From Mesorhizobium escarrei (GTDB lineage Bacteria; Pseudomonadota; Alphaproteobacteria; Rhizobiales; Rhizobiaceae), in contig NZ_CAKXZT010000090.1 of the NCBI RefSeq assembly GCF_935825525.1, positions 91,818 through 129,863 on the forward strand: a stretch of DNA of 38,046 bases. Reading direction: 5' to 3'. Both the position numbers and the translations under genes were made by a program. A model generated the notes under the pieces. It did no database searches. It was given only the letters and a program-made list of their open reading frames with translations, and was not told the origin of the DNA. Each line of letters starts with the position of its first letter. Within the stretch, counting starts at the first letter, position 1. Positions 23,409 to 31,578 of this stretch are shown in pieces.

Positions 23409-23812
23409 GACGGGTGGCCGCCTCCGTCCGCTGTTGTAACAGGCGACAAGAAGCGGATGGCGAGGACTTTTCGCTCAGCTCCGACAGGCCGATAAAGTTC
23501 GACAATTGAAACGAAAGCCCGCCACCCCAAGGGATAACGGGCTCCGTTGCCTGGATGCCAGGAACGCCACGGTAGCGACGCTGCTACTCAATGCTCCGTA
23601 GATATCTCAGTATGCGGCCTTCGCGCCGTCTGGCGCATCGGCCGAACAGATGAAGCCCGCGCCTCTGGCGGAAGCGCAGGCCCGATCGGGTTGCCGCCCG
23701 ATCCGCAGCAGCGGGTGAGAAATTTTCGCCGGCAAGCGTAGGGGAAAGGTCCCTCCTGCGTATTGGTCAGCAGTCGCCGCTTGCGACCAATGACAGCGAA
23801 AGGACCATCACC
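23409..23812. other. Gene-free interval with hairpins
   Basis: No credible gene is visible in these 404 bp. Hairpins include AGCCCG-N16-CGGGCT (23516-23543), CGTT-G-CCTGG-ATG-CCAGG-AACG (23545-23566), and an inverted repeat TTGGTC-N16-GACCAA (23763-23790) in the leader of the EF-hand gene. The first two may end transcription of the kinase operon; neither has a U-tract. Confidence 0.55.
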
Positions 23813-24277
23813 ATGCAACGTTCAGCACTCTTTGCGGCCCTGCTTCTCGGGCTCGTACCGCTTTCCGCCGCGCATGGGCAAGACGTTTCGGGAAAGGACA
23901 TTTCGGGAAAGGACATGCAGGGCAGGCGCATCCTGCAACGGGTCGACACCAATGGTGACGGCGCGATTTCAAAGGACGAGATGCTTGCGGCGCGCGAGCG
24001 CATGTTCACGAAGCTCGATCGCAATGACGACGGCGTCATCGACGAGAAGGAGATCGAAGGCGCCCGCGACGCCATTATGGACCGCGCCGACGCCGCGCAA
24101 GCCAGGCTCGGCAACCGCTGGCGGCGCATGGACACGAATGGCGACGGCAAGGTCTCGGAGGACGAGTTCCGCAACCGCATGCCGCTGTTCGACCTCGCCG
24201 ACCGCAATGGCGACGGAACGCTGTCGGCGGACGAGATCGCCGCCGTTCGCAAGCTCTTTGCCGATCGCGCCGGCTGA
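23813..24277 (+). CDS. Exported EF-hand calcium-binding protein
   Basis: This 154-residue periplasmic or secreted protein has a Sec signal peptide (about 1-22). The mature part carries four canonical EF-hand loops: DTNGDGAISKDE (45-56), DRNDDGVIDEKE (69-80), DTNGDGKVSEDE (107-118) and DRNGDGTLSADE (130-141), each with Asp/Asn at positions 1, 3, 5 and Glu at 12. It therefore should bind about four Ca2+. A 15-bp tandem duplication after the signal peptide encodes DVSGK-DISGK. It is followed by an exported protein, an ECF sigma factor and a putative metal-sensor protein on the same strand, and may be part of that envelope-stress group. Confidence 0.9.
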   Translation: MQRSALFAALLLGLVPLSAAHGQDVSGKDISGKDMQGRRILQRVDTNGDGAISKDEMLAARERMFTKLDRNDDGVIDEKEIEGARDAIMDRADAAQARLGNRWRRMDTNGDGKVSEDEFRNRMPLFDLADRNGDGTLSADEIAAVRKLFADRAG

Positions 24278-24345
24278 CGATCCCATCCCGTTCCATGTTC
24301 AACTAGATAGATCCAGTCTTTTTTCAACACAATCAAGGAGTAATA

Positions 24346-24729
24346 ATGCTTTCTTCAGCGAAGGTTCATCTATTTTGCCTCGGCGCGATGCTTGTCGCGG
24401 CGGCTGCCGTGCCGGCCGCCGCCGAGGAATGGCAACGGCCGACGGTGCATGGCGGCGAGATCAGCCGCAGCGTCAGCCCGGAGGGCGGCGTCTACACCGG
24501 CTCGACCACGCGCACCGGCCCCGATGGCGGCAGCTATACGTCGAGTTCCAAATGCGTGGCGGACGTTGTTGACCGCTGCGCTAGAAGCTACTCTGGCAGC
24601 GGGCCGGACGGGCAGTCCTTCTCCGGCAAGCGGGTGTCGGCGCGTGGGCCGTTCCGTGGCCGCTCGGCCGGCAGCTTCACCGGCCAGGACGGCAACACGG
24701 TTTTCGGGTCCCGGCGCTGGCGCCGTTGA
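24346..24729 (+). CDS. Exported Gly/Ser-rich protein, unknown function
   Basis: This 127-residue product has a signal peptide (about 1-26, ending AAA). The mature part is rich in Gly, Ser and Thr with repeated short motifs: GGVYTGSTTRTGPDGGSYTS, then YSGSGPDGQSFSGKRVS and RSAGSFTGQDGNTVFG, a loose repeat of G-P-D-G-x-S-(Y/F)-(T/S). Two cysteines (KCVADVVDRC) could form a disulfide. AAGGAG precedes the ATG. It ends 19 bp before the start chosen for the sigma factor gene, so it may be co-transcribed. The family is not recognised. Confidence 0.72.
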   Translation: MLSSAKVHLFCLGAMLVAAAAVPAAAEEWQRPTVHGGEISRSVSPEGGVYTGSTTRTGPDGGSYTSSSKCVADVVDRCARSYSGSGPDGQSFSGKRVSARGPFRGRSAGSFTGQDGNTVFGSRRWRR

Positions 24730-24748
24730 CGTTCAGGAGCTTCGCCAG

Positions 24749-25360
24749 TTGGTGCCCGCCGCCGTGCAGCATGAGGAGCCCCGTGAGGACGACGAACTGC
24801 TGGCACGGGTGGCGGCGGGCAACCAGGGCGCGCTGTCTGAGCTCATCGCCCGCCATGGCCGCGGCTTGCGGATGTTTGCGGCGCGCTACCTCGGCAATGC
24901 CGGCGACGCCGAGGATGTGGTGCAGGAGGTGTTCGTGACCATCTGGAAACAGGCTGCACGGTTCGACCCCGCCAGGGGACGCGCCTCGACCTGGCTGTAC
25001 AGGATCACCGCCAATCGCTGCATCGACCAGCGCCGGCGCCGGGCGCTGCGGACCTTCATCGGCCTCGACGATGTCCGGGATGAGGTGGCCTCGCAAGAGC
25101 CGGGTGCCGAAGCGACGACCGCCGCGCGACAGGAGCTTGCGATTGTCCGCGACTGCCTGTCGCGCCTGCCGGAGCGGCAGCGCATGGCCGTGCTGCTGCG
25201 GGCCGTCGGCGATCTCGATATCGCGGCAATCGCCGAGGTGATGGGCGGCAGCGCCGGCTCGGCGGAGCAATTGCTGGTCCGCGGTCGGCGGGCGCTAAGG
25301 GACCATTTGCGGGATCATTTGGCAATGGCGGCAGAAGGCCTGGAAAGGAAGTCCTCATGA
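24749..25360 (+). CDS. ECF RNA polymerase sigma factor
   Basis: The product has about 203 residues and the two sigma-70 regions. Region 2 has ELIARHGRGLRMFAARYLGNAGDAEDVVQEVFVTIWKQAARFDPARG and the WLYRITANRCIDQRRR block. Region 4 has LSRLPERQRMAVLLRAVGDLDIAAIAEVMG. The reading frame is open into the preceding gene, so the start is a judgement: TTG at 24749 with AGGAG 9 bp upstream. It overlaps the next gene by 4 bp (ATGA). The partner genes are a one-helix membrane protein and a periplasmic sensor-like protein, a layout recalling CnrH-CnrY-CnrX. Confidence 0.85.
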   Translation: MVPAAVQHEEPREDDELLARVAAGNQGALSELIARHGRGLRMFAARYLGNAGDAEDVVQEVFVTIWKQAARFDPARGRASTWLYRITANRCIDQRRRRALRTFIGLDDVRDEVASQEPGAEATTAARQELAIVRDCLSRLPERQRMAVLLRAVGDLDIAAIAEVMGGSAGSAEQLLVRGRRALRDHLRDHLAMAAEGLERKSS

Positions 25361-25833
25361 CACGGGACGAGTTCGAACGAAACAAGCGTCGCTTCGGCGA
25401 CGATGTCGGCGCCTGGCCGGCTCCCTTCCGGCAGGAAGCACGGGCCTTTGTCACCGGCGAAACGGCCCGATCGCCGCAAGACGATCCGGATCGCGCGCTC
25501 GATCGCCTCGTGCTCGAGGCGGCGCTGATGGCCAGCGACGAACAGGCGCTGACACACAAGGTGCTGGCCCGCATCGATGCCGGCCGGAGGTCAACGTGGT
25601 CGTCATTCCTGCCGAGGTTCTTGCTTGAGCCGGCCGGACTGGCGGCTTGCGCTGCGGCCATGCTCGTAGCCATGACGTTGGCAGGCTACCAGGTGGCGCG
25701 GCTGCAGGATGATCTGCAGGATTCGGAGCTTCTGGCGCTGGCTTCCGGCGCGCGGCTGTCTGACAATGGGCTGTCTGGCGATGGCCTGTCCGGCATTGCC
25801 GCCGATCCCGCAGCCGGGGAGGATTCGCTTTGA
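25357..25833 (+). CDS. Putative membrane anti-sigma factor
   Basis: This 158-residue protein has a hydrophilic N-terminal half, one transmembrane helix (about 87-108, GLAACAAAMLVAMTLAGYQVA) and a short periplasmic C-terminus. The N-terminal motif DDVGAWPAPFRQEAR fits short anti-sigma or regulator proteins that follow ECF sigma genes in alphaproteobacteria. It is coupled to the sigma gene by ATGA and to the next gene by TTGA. The C-terminal tail has a small repeat, LSDNGLSGDGLSG. The anti-sigma role is inferred from position and topology; no zinc motif is present. Confidence 0.7.
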   Translation: MTRDEFERNKRRFGDDVGAWPAPFRQEARAFVTGETARSPQDDPDRALDRLVLEAALMASDEQALTHKVLARIDAGRRSTWSSFLPRFLLEPAGLAACAAAMLVAMTLAGYQVARLQDDLQDSELLALASGARLSDNGLSGDGLSGIAADPAAGEDSL

Positions 25834-26234
25834 CGAGGCGTTACTTGTTATGGACGGCGACGCTGGTGCTGCTCGGCCTTTCGCTTGCCGGCAACTTCTT
25901 CCTGCTCGGCTATGCGGCTCATGGCTTGCGCCAAGGATCGGCGGCGGGCGGGCTGATCACCGAGATCGCCGGCGCCTACTCGCCCGAGGTGAGGAAGGAG
26001 TTCCGCAGCATTCGCCGCGCAAACCGTCCGCGCACCTTGGCGGCACTGCGCGAGCTGCGCATGGCGCGGGCCAATCTGGCGGCCGCGCAGCAGGTTTCGC
26101 CCTTCGACGAAGCGGCGGTGAAGGAGGCGATGGCGGCAGTGCGCATCGCCACGACAAACCTTCAGGCGACGATGCAGGACTATCTGTTGACCGCGCTGAA
26201 GAACGTCAAGGCCAAGCCCGCCGCCGGAAGTTGA
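25830..26234 (+). CDS. Periplasmic heavy-metal-sensor-like protein (CnrX/ZraP-type)
   Basis: This 134-residue protein has an N-terminal anchor helix (about 7-30, LLWTATLVLLGLSLAGNFFLLGYAAHG). A helical periplasmic domain follows, with SPEVRKEFRSIRRANRPRTLAALRELRMARANLAAA and EAAVKEAMAAVRIATTNLQATMQ. This is the metal-resistance/Spy-like helical hairpin fold. The start is TTG, overlapping the upstream stop, with GGGAGGA 5 bp before it. In CnrYXH-type systems such a protein senses metal and releases the sigma factor. The few His/Cys residues leave the bound metal, if any, unclear. Confidence 0.75.
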   Translation: MTRRYLLWTATLVLLGLSLAGNFFLLGYAAHGLRQGSAAGGLITEIAGAYSPEVRKEFRSIRRANRPRTLAALRELRMARANLAAAQQVSPFDEAAVKEAMAAVRIATTNLQATMQDYLLTALKNVKAKPAAGS

Positions 26235-26249
26235 TGCTGGTTGGGCTTG

Positions 26250-26285
26250 CCCTTCCAAGGTATCGGGCCCTTCCAAGGTATCGGG
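26250..26285. repeat. Perfect tandem 18-bp duplication
   Basis: CCCTTCCAAGGTATCGGG occurs twice in direct succession downstream of the metal-sensor-like gene, with no spacing and no mismatch, indicating a recent slippage event. Confidence 0.9.
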
Positions 26286-26390
26286 CGGCCGGCGGACGGC
26301 TGGATTGCAAGCAGGAACGGGTGGGTGGCGTATCCACCGAATGGAATGAGCGCAGCCGGGCGCGGCTTGCGCGTCCGGCTGCCGATGTCG

Positions 26391-26927
26391 TCAGTGCTTG
26401 CTCCCGCCAGAACTGACCTTGCTGCCACCGATGGCGATGCGCTTGGCCTTCGACTGCGCGCGCTGGGTCTTGGGCAGCGTCACGCTGAGCACGCCGTTAT
26501 GGAAGGCGGCGTTCACCTTGTCCTCTTCGACCTCGTAGCCGAGCGGGATGCGGCGCTCGAAGCGGCCATAGAACCGCTCGGAGAAGTGCCTGTCCTTGTC
26601 CTCGGTCTCGGAGCGTTTCTCGCCGCGCAGCGTCAGCACGCCGTCGTCGAGCAGCACCTCGATGTCCTTCTCGTCCATGCCGGGGATTTCCGCGGTCACG
26701 CGGATTTCCTTCTCGCCGTCGGAGATTTCAACGCTCGGCCAGTTGCCGCGCGCCGACGAGAACCCGCTGAGCGACGGCATGCGCGTTTCGAAACCGCGGA
26801 ACGCGTCGTCGATCATGCGGTTCATCTCGCGATGCAACGCCATGAACGGGTCCCGGTCATCGTCACGATAGAAGCTGGGAACCGGACTGTTCTCCCGGCC
26901 CCAGGGTATGAGATCACGAATAGCCAT
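26391..26927 (-). CDS. Small heat-shock protein, Hsp20/alpha-crystallin family
   Basis: This 178-residue holdase chaperone has an N-terminal arm with FMALHREMNRMIDDAFRGFE. An alpha-crystallin domain follows (about 62-160: PSVEISDGEKEIRVTAEIPGMDEKDIEVLLDDGVLTLRGEKR, ERFYGRFERRIPLGYEVEEDKVNAAFHNGVLSVTLPK). The tail contains the KRIAI motif of the I-x-I/V type used for oligomer assembly. The ATG at 26927 has AAGGAG upstream. It lies 58 bp after the second hsp20 gene and is probably co-transcribed from the ROSE-controlled promoter. Confidence 0.93.
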   Translation of the reverse strand: MAIRDLIPWGRENSPVPSFYRDDDRDPFMALHREMNRMIDDAFRGFETRMPSLSGFSSARGNWPSVEISDGEKEIRVTAEIPGMDEKDIEVLLDDGVLTLRGEKRSETEDKDRHFSERFYGRFERRIPLGYEVEEDKVNAAFHNGVLSVTLPKTQRAQSKAKRIAIGGSKVSSGGSKH

Positions 26928-26985
26928 TGCTGTTCTCCTTTCTCGACTGGTTGTGCAAAAGGCGAACGCCAGAGATCGCCTTCGC

Positions 26986-27450
26986 TCAGGCGGCCTGCTT
27001 CGGCTTCTCGACCTGTCCGGCCTTGCGGTCGCCGTCTTGCTTGGCGATCGTGATGCGACGCGGCTTCATCTCTTCAGGCACTTGGCGCACGAGGTCGATC
27101 GTCAGCAGGCCGTTGTTGAGCGAGGCGCCGGTGACCGTCATGTGATCGGCAAGCTCGAAGCGCCGTGTGAACGGTCGCACCGGAAGGCCGCGATGGAGAT
27201 ATTCCACCTCGTCCCGTTCCTTGCGCTCGCCCGAGACGATGAGAAGGTTCGGCTCGTGGCTGATGTCGAGATCGTCCTCGGACAAGCCGGCGACGGCGAT
27301 CCTCACGCGATAGGTGTTCTCGTCGCTTCGCTCGATGTCATATGGCGGCCAGGTTTCGACTGCCTGAGGCGCATTTTCCAGCAGGTTGAAGATGCGGTCG
27401 AAACCGATGCTCGACCGATAGAGCGGGGAAAAGTCGAATGCGGTTCTCAT
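26986..27450 (-). CDS. Small heat-shock protein, Hsp20 family (IbpA/HspA-like)
   Basis: This 154-residue product starts MRTAFDFSPLYRSSIGFDRIFNLLE, the classic N-terminus of the IbpA/class A rhizobial small heat-shock proteins. The alpha-crystallin domain covers about 35-130, with YRVRIAVAGLSEDDLDISHEPNLLIVSGERK and VTGASLNNGLLTIDLVRQVPEE. KPRRITI is the tail motif. The start is ATG at 27450 with GGAGG 8 bp upstream; the longer frame to 27534 runs through the RNA thermometer. It is first in a two-gene hsp20 operon. Expression is probably blocked at normal temperature by the leader hairpin. Confidence 0.94.
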   Translation of the reverse strand: MRTAFDFSPLYRSSIGFDRIFNLLENAPQAVETWPPYDIERSDENTYRVRIAVAGLSEDDLDISHEPNLLIVSGERKERDEVEYLHRGLPVRPFTRRFELADHMTVTGASLNNGLLTIDLVRQVPEEMKPRRITIAKQDGDRKAGQVEKPKQAA

Positions 27451-27540
27451 AGCTACATCCTCCATGGAGCAACATAGTACGAGGGACGCCAAAGAGCTTG
27501 GCGCTCCCTGGGTTCTGCCGGTCCCATCAGGCAACCGGCA
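27451..27540 (-). promoter_or_regulatory. ROSE-type RNA thermometer leader of hsp20 operon
   Basis: On the minus strand the 90-nt leader folds into three stems. Stem I is TGCCGGT/ACCGGCA (27540-27534 with 27522-27516). Stem II is AGGGA-CGCCAA paired with TTGGCG-TCCCT with one bulge (27509-27482). The 3' stem is TTGCTCC-A-T-GGAGGAT, which hides the Shine-Dalgarno GGAGG (27463-27459). The UUGCU facing AGGA is the hallmark of ROSE elements in rhizobial small heat-shock genes. Confidence 0.8.
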
Positions 27541-27545
27541 ATTTG

Positions 27546-27574
27546 GATTTGGTTATTGTCAGGTCAAAATCAAG
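27546..27574 (-). promoter_or_regulatory. Heat-shock (RpoH-like) promoter of hsp20 operon
   Basis: On the minus strand, CTTGATT (27574-27568) is separated by 15 bp from CCAAATC (27552-27546). This resembles the sigma-32 -35 (CTTGAAA) and a degenerate -10. The predicted start of transcription (about 27540) falls exactly at the first stem of the ROSE leader. The -10 match is only moderate. Confidence 0.5.
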
Positions 27575-27606
27575 ACCCAGATTCTGTCCCGCTGCCAGAA
27601 TTTTTG

Positions 27607-27653
27607 CCAGATTGTACTGGCCCAGGTTGTACTGGCCCCCAGATTGTACTGGC
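27607..27653. repeat. Array of three CCAGNTTGTACTGGC boxes
   Basis: Units lie at 27607-27621, 27622-27636 and 27639-27653, identical except A/G at position 5. Each unit is itself symmetric (CCAG-N6-CTGG). The array lies between the hsp20 promoter and the divergent small gene at 27711, and could be a cooperative operator or a slippage array. Confidence 0.8.
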
Positions 27654-27710
27654 AATGCCGGTTTCAACCGTCATTTGCGGGTCGCGGCGGCACGCCCTAC
27701 GGAGGAGATC

Positions 27711-27929
27711 ATGACCATGACACGCGACGACATCATTTCGGTGCTGGGCCCGGTCGACGACGCCGTCATCGCCGACATCGCCTCGACCGGCGCGACGATC
27801 GAAGAGTTGCGCGAGGCCTTTGCCTGGGTCGGCGCCGATGAGGCGCTGGTCAACGAGGGCCGCCCTCTGCCGTCGGCAAGGGTGGCGACGCTGATCGGGC
27901 TTCTCGAACCGCCGGACGACGACATATAG
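27711..27929 (+). CDS. Small conserved-type hypothetical protein
   Basis: This 72-residue soluble, acidic protein (MTMTRDDIISVLGPVDDAVIADIASTG onward) is largely helical, with TIEELREAFAWVGADEALVNEG in the middle. The ATG at 27711 follows GGAGGAG, a very strong ribosome site, which supports a real gene; an in-frame ATG lies six bases on. It is divergent from the hsp20 operon and preceded by the three-box array. I recall similar short proteins beside stress genes in rhizobia, but no function is known. Confidence 0.78.
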   Translation: MTMTRDDIISVLGPVDDAVIADIASTGATIEELREAFAWVGADEALVNEGRPLPSARVATLIGLLEPPDDDI

Positions 27930-28107
27930 CCGGCCGGGACAGGAGGCGCCGGAATGGGGCAAGCAGGATTGGAGAGGGGCAGGGCTGGACAGGGGGAGGG
28001 TCTTGACGCGCGCAGGCAGACGAACCATCTCGTCAGTCGGGCGCCGATCGGGCCGCGTCCCTATTCGAAGATGTTACTTGCTCTAAAAAAGAAAAAAGGA
28101 GGAAGTG

Positions 28108-28380
28108 ATGAACGACGTCCCATTCTCCGAGCCGATCACGCTCAAGCTCCAATACATCGAGCTCCAATCCATCGGGGAGCGCAAGGTCGCCAGCAGCTGG
28201 GAAGCCATCGAATGCATGCAGCAATGGCCGGACCGGGCGCGCGGCCGGAGCTGGCGCGCAGCCTATCGCGCCTGCCGCGACGCGCTCGACGGTTGGCGCA
28301 CCGCCGGCGAGGCTCGCACGGCGTTCGTCAAGGCGGCGCGCACCGCCGGGCTGCTGGTCACGGGACGTAAATCCACCTGA
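28108..28380 (+). CDS. DUF982 protein
   Basis: This 90-residue product fits DUF982, a family of short rhizobial proteins: VASSWEAIECMQQWPDRARGRSWRAAYRACRDALDG, then AGEARTAFVKAARTAGLLV. The conserved W-x10 or so-W-P and A-x3-A-C-x-A-x2-G pattern is present. The ATG at 28108 has AAAGGAGGAAG immediately upstream. A poly-A/poly-purine leader (28084-28099) is unusual for the window. Function is unknown; DUF982 copies are often found on symbiosis islands and beside stress genes. A second DUF982 domain occurs at 31893-32207. Confidence 0.85.
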   Translation: MNDVPFSEPITLKLQYIELQSIGERKVASSWEAIECMQQWPDRARGRSWRAAYRACRDALDGWRTAGEARTAFVKAARTAGLLVTGRKST

Positions 28381-28390
28381 ACGCCAATCC

Positions 28391-28435
28391 ACCTGAAATC
28401 GGCCCAGCTGAAATCGGCCCAGCTGAAATCGGCGC
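28391..28435. repeat. Tandem 15-bp units after the DUF982 gene
   Basis: Three direct units based on AGCTGAAATCGGCCC follow a shorter duplicated AATCCACCTGAA that includes the stop codon of the DUF982 gene. This is a slippage-type array between two genes. Confidence 0.85.
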
Positions 28436-28492
28436 CGACGCGCTGTGCTGAAGAGGCGGCACCTTCATGAAAGGCGCCGCCCTTCTTCTATC

Positions 28493-28762
28493 TCACTGCA
28501 GCGTAATGACGCCGTCCACCGCCCGCCATTCGGAGGGCTGGATCAGACAGTGATGGGCGACGCGCACGGAATGCAGCGGGCCCTCGATCTCACGTTCCCA
28601 ATAGTCGAGGAAATGCTTCAGTGTCGGGAAATCCGGGGCGATGTCGTATTCCTGCCAGATGAAGAGCTGCAGCAGGTCCCGATAGTCGGGAAGGCGATAA
28701 TGGATCTCCGCCGTCGTCAGGCCAAAACCCTGCATCTGGAGCTGGAACTCTTTGCTGACCAT
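28493..28762 (-). CDS. usg: Usg family protein
   Basis: This 89-residue protein matches the short Usg family of alphaproteobacteria: MVSKEFQLQMQGFGLTTAEIHYRLPDY, LLQLFIWQEYDIAPDFPTLKHFLDYWEREIEGPLHSVRVAH and the end SEWRAVDGVITLQ. The start is the ATG at 28762 with AAGGAG upstream; an ATG eight codons earlier is less likely. Usg was named from a small gene near trpF; no biochemical function is known. It lies next to groESL here. Confidence 0.88.
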   Translation of the reverse strand: MVSKEFQLQMQGFGLTTAEIHYRLPDYRDLLQLFIWQEYDIAPDFPTLKHFLDYWEREIEGPLHSVRVAHHCLIQPSEWRAVDGVITLQ

Positions 28763-29074
28763 GCACGTCTCCTTTCTGTGGTGCAATCATGCGAGGACGC
28801 GGTGACGGCGGCCGTGGCGGCTTCGGCCAGCCCCGGCCCCCCAGCCCCAGCCCTTGAGCAGGCAGCTGGGATCGGAATCTTCCGATGCAATGGAAATTGT
28901 TGGAACATCGCGCTCCATCGCCATCCTCCGCATCCAAAAACGCCTCCGCTTCCTCATCGGTTCCGGCCGCCGCCGGGCGATGCCGGATCGATGACGCTGT
29001 CGGAATCCTGCGCCGCGATTTCAAGCTGCATCCGTCGCTTCAAACCCTTGCAAAAGCGCTGATATCAGCGGGTG

Positions 29075-29101
29075 TTGGCACTCGATCACGGCGAGTGCTA
29101 A
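29075..29101 (+). promoter_or_regulatory. CIRCE operator (HrcA site) of groESL
   Basis: TTGGCACTC-N9-GAGTGCTAA matches the CIRCE consensus TTAGCACTC-N9-GAGTGCTAA with one mismatch and correct spacing. HrcA repressor binds it and is released on heat stress. It lies 158 bp before the groES start. Confidence 0.92.
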
Positions 29102-29118
29102 AATTTTTTCGGTATCCT

Positions 29119-29150
29119 CTTGAAAGGCTGAACCGGCAGACTACCTCGAT
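29119..29150 (+). promoter_or_regulatory. Sigma-32-like promoter of groESL
   Basis: A perfect CTTGAAA (29119-29125) is followed after 15 bp by CTACCTCGAT (29141-29150), a rough match to the heat-shock -10 CCCCATNT. It lies 17 bp downstream of CIRCE. Confidence 0.5.
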
Positions 29151-29258
29151 AGGCGCGCGATGCCTGAGCAGGGGTCGCGCACCGTCGCATGGACCGTTGC
29201 ACCGGTCGGCTGCGAAGGGAGGTCCAAGAAAATCTGTTTGTCCTATGAGGAGAACGAC

Positions 29259-29573
29259 ATGGCGTTCCGTCCATTGCATGACCGTGTCCTGGTCCGCCGC
29301 ATCGAGGTCGACGAGAAGACCGCGGGCGGCATCATCATTCCCGACACTGCCAAGGAGAAGCCGCAGGAAGGCGAGGTCATCGCCGCCGGTCCCGGGGCGC
29401 GTGACGATAGCGGCCAGTTGCAGCCGCTCGACGTCAAGGTCGGCGACCGTATCCTGTTCGGTAAATGGTCGGGCACCGAGATCAAGCTTAATGGCGAGGA
29501 TCTGCTCATCATGAAGGAAAGCGATGTGCTGGGCGTGATCGAATCGACCGACAAGATGCAGAAGGCCGCCTGA
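29259..29573 (+). CDS. groES: Co-chaperonin GroES
   Basis: This 104-residue heptameric lid of the GroEL chamber begins [40 protein letters not shown], with the mobile loop (about 17-32) that binds Gro[35 protein letters not shown] follows. Length is normal, with a short extra tail (DKMQKAA). The ATG at 29259 follows GAGGAG by 6 bp. It forms the standard bicistron with groEL 58 bp downstream. Confidence 0.97.
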   Translation: MAFRPLHDRVLVRRIEVDEKTAGGIIIPDTAKEKPQEGEVIAAGPGARDDSGQLQPLDVKVGDRILFGKWSGTEIKLNGEDLLIMKESDVLGVIESTDKMQKAA

Positions 29574-29619
29574 GCGGGGCCTGGACGAGCAATCAGTCAA
29601 CGAAAAGCTGCCTATTTGA

Positions 29620-31263
<1,644 letters not shown>

Positions 31264-31283
31264 GGTCAGTCTCGAAAGCGAGG

Positions 31284-31327
31284 CATCTGAACGGCAGATG
31301 GACCGTGTCCGCCAAAGCGGGCACGGT
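31284..31327 (+). terminator. Two hairpins after groEL
   Basis: CATCTG-AACGG-CAGATG (31284-31300) is followed directly by ACCGTGTCCGC-CAAA-GCGGGCACGGT (31302-31327), a stem of 11 pairs including one G-U. There is no long U-tract. They probably stabilise the groESL mRNA 3' end or end transcription. Confidence 0.55.
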
Positions 31328-31364
31328 CTTGCCGGTCCGGGACCGATGCGGAGCAGGTGTTGCC

Positions 31365-31578
31365 ATGGATACGATGGACAGTTTTGGAAAGATCGCGGCG
31401 CCGACCCGCCCGAAGAACGATTTCAACTATGAAACCGATTGCAGGGCGGCGCTGGCGCCCTTGGTCGATGGCTTGCTGGATGGCCGAGCAGGCCGGCTGG
31501 GATCGCCGCAAGGCGGCCTATACGCTGATGTTCCTGTCGGCCCAACGCGTGGGGGCCGGCAAGGAGGAGCGTAAATGA
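31365..31578 (+). pseudogene. Frameshifted small rhizobial protein gene
   Basis: From the ATG at 31365 the frame reads MDTMDSFGKIAAPTRPKNDFNYETDCRAALAPLVDGLLD and then drifts into unlikely sequence. One base further on (ATG at 31480), the +1 frame continues naturally as AEQAGWDRRKAAYTLMFLSAQRV and ends at 31578, overlapping the next gene by ATGA. The joined product (about 70 residues) looks like a small helical protein family common in rhizobia. A single-base deletion near 31479, a sequencing error or a programmed shift would all explain it. Confidence 0.6.

Larger units (their letters stand above)
28763..29258. other. groESL upstream region
   Basis: No credible gene is visible in these 496 bp. 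The part near 29040-29150 is regulatory (CIRCE, sigma-32-like promoter). The part 28790-29040 is GC-rich, codon-biased-looking DNA without a supported start. Confidence 0.6.

Noticed and set aside
23516..23566. A tRNA or small structured RNA gene after the kinase
   Set aside because: Two short hairpins are present but no cloverleaf, no T-loop consensus and no CCA; they look like terminator or repeat stems.
24392..24748. N-terminal extension of the sigma factor into the preceding exported-protein gene
   Set aside because: Extension residues are low-complexity Ala/Arg/Pro and overlap a gene with a clear signal peptide and ribosome site.
27607..27653. A short CRISPR-like array
   Set aside because: Units are adjacent with no unique spacers of proper length and no cas genes nearby; better explained as operator boxes or slippage.
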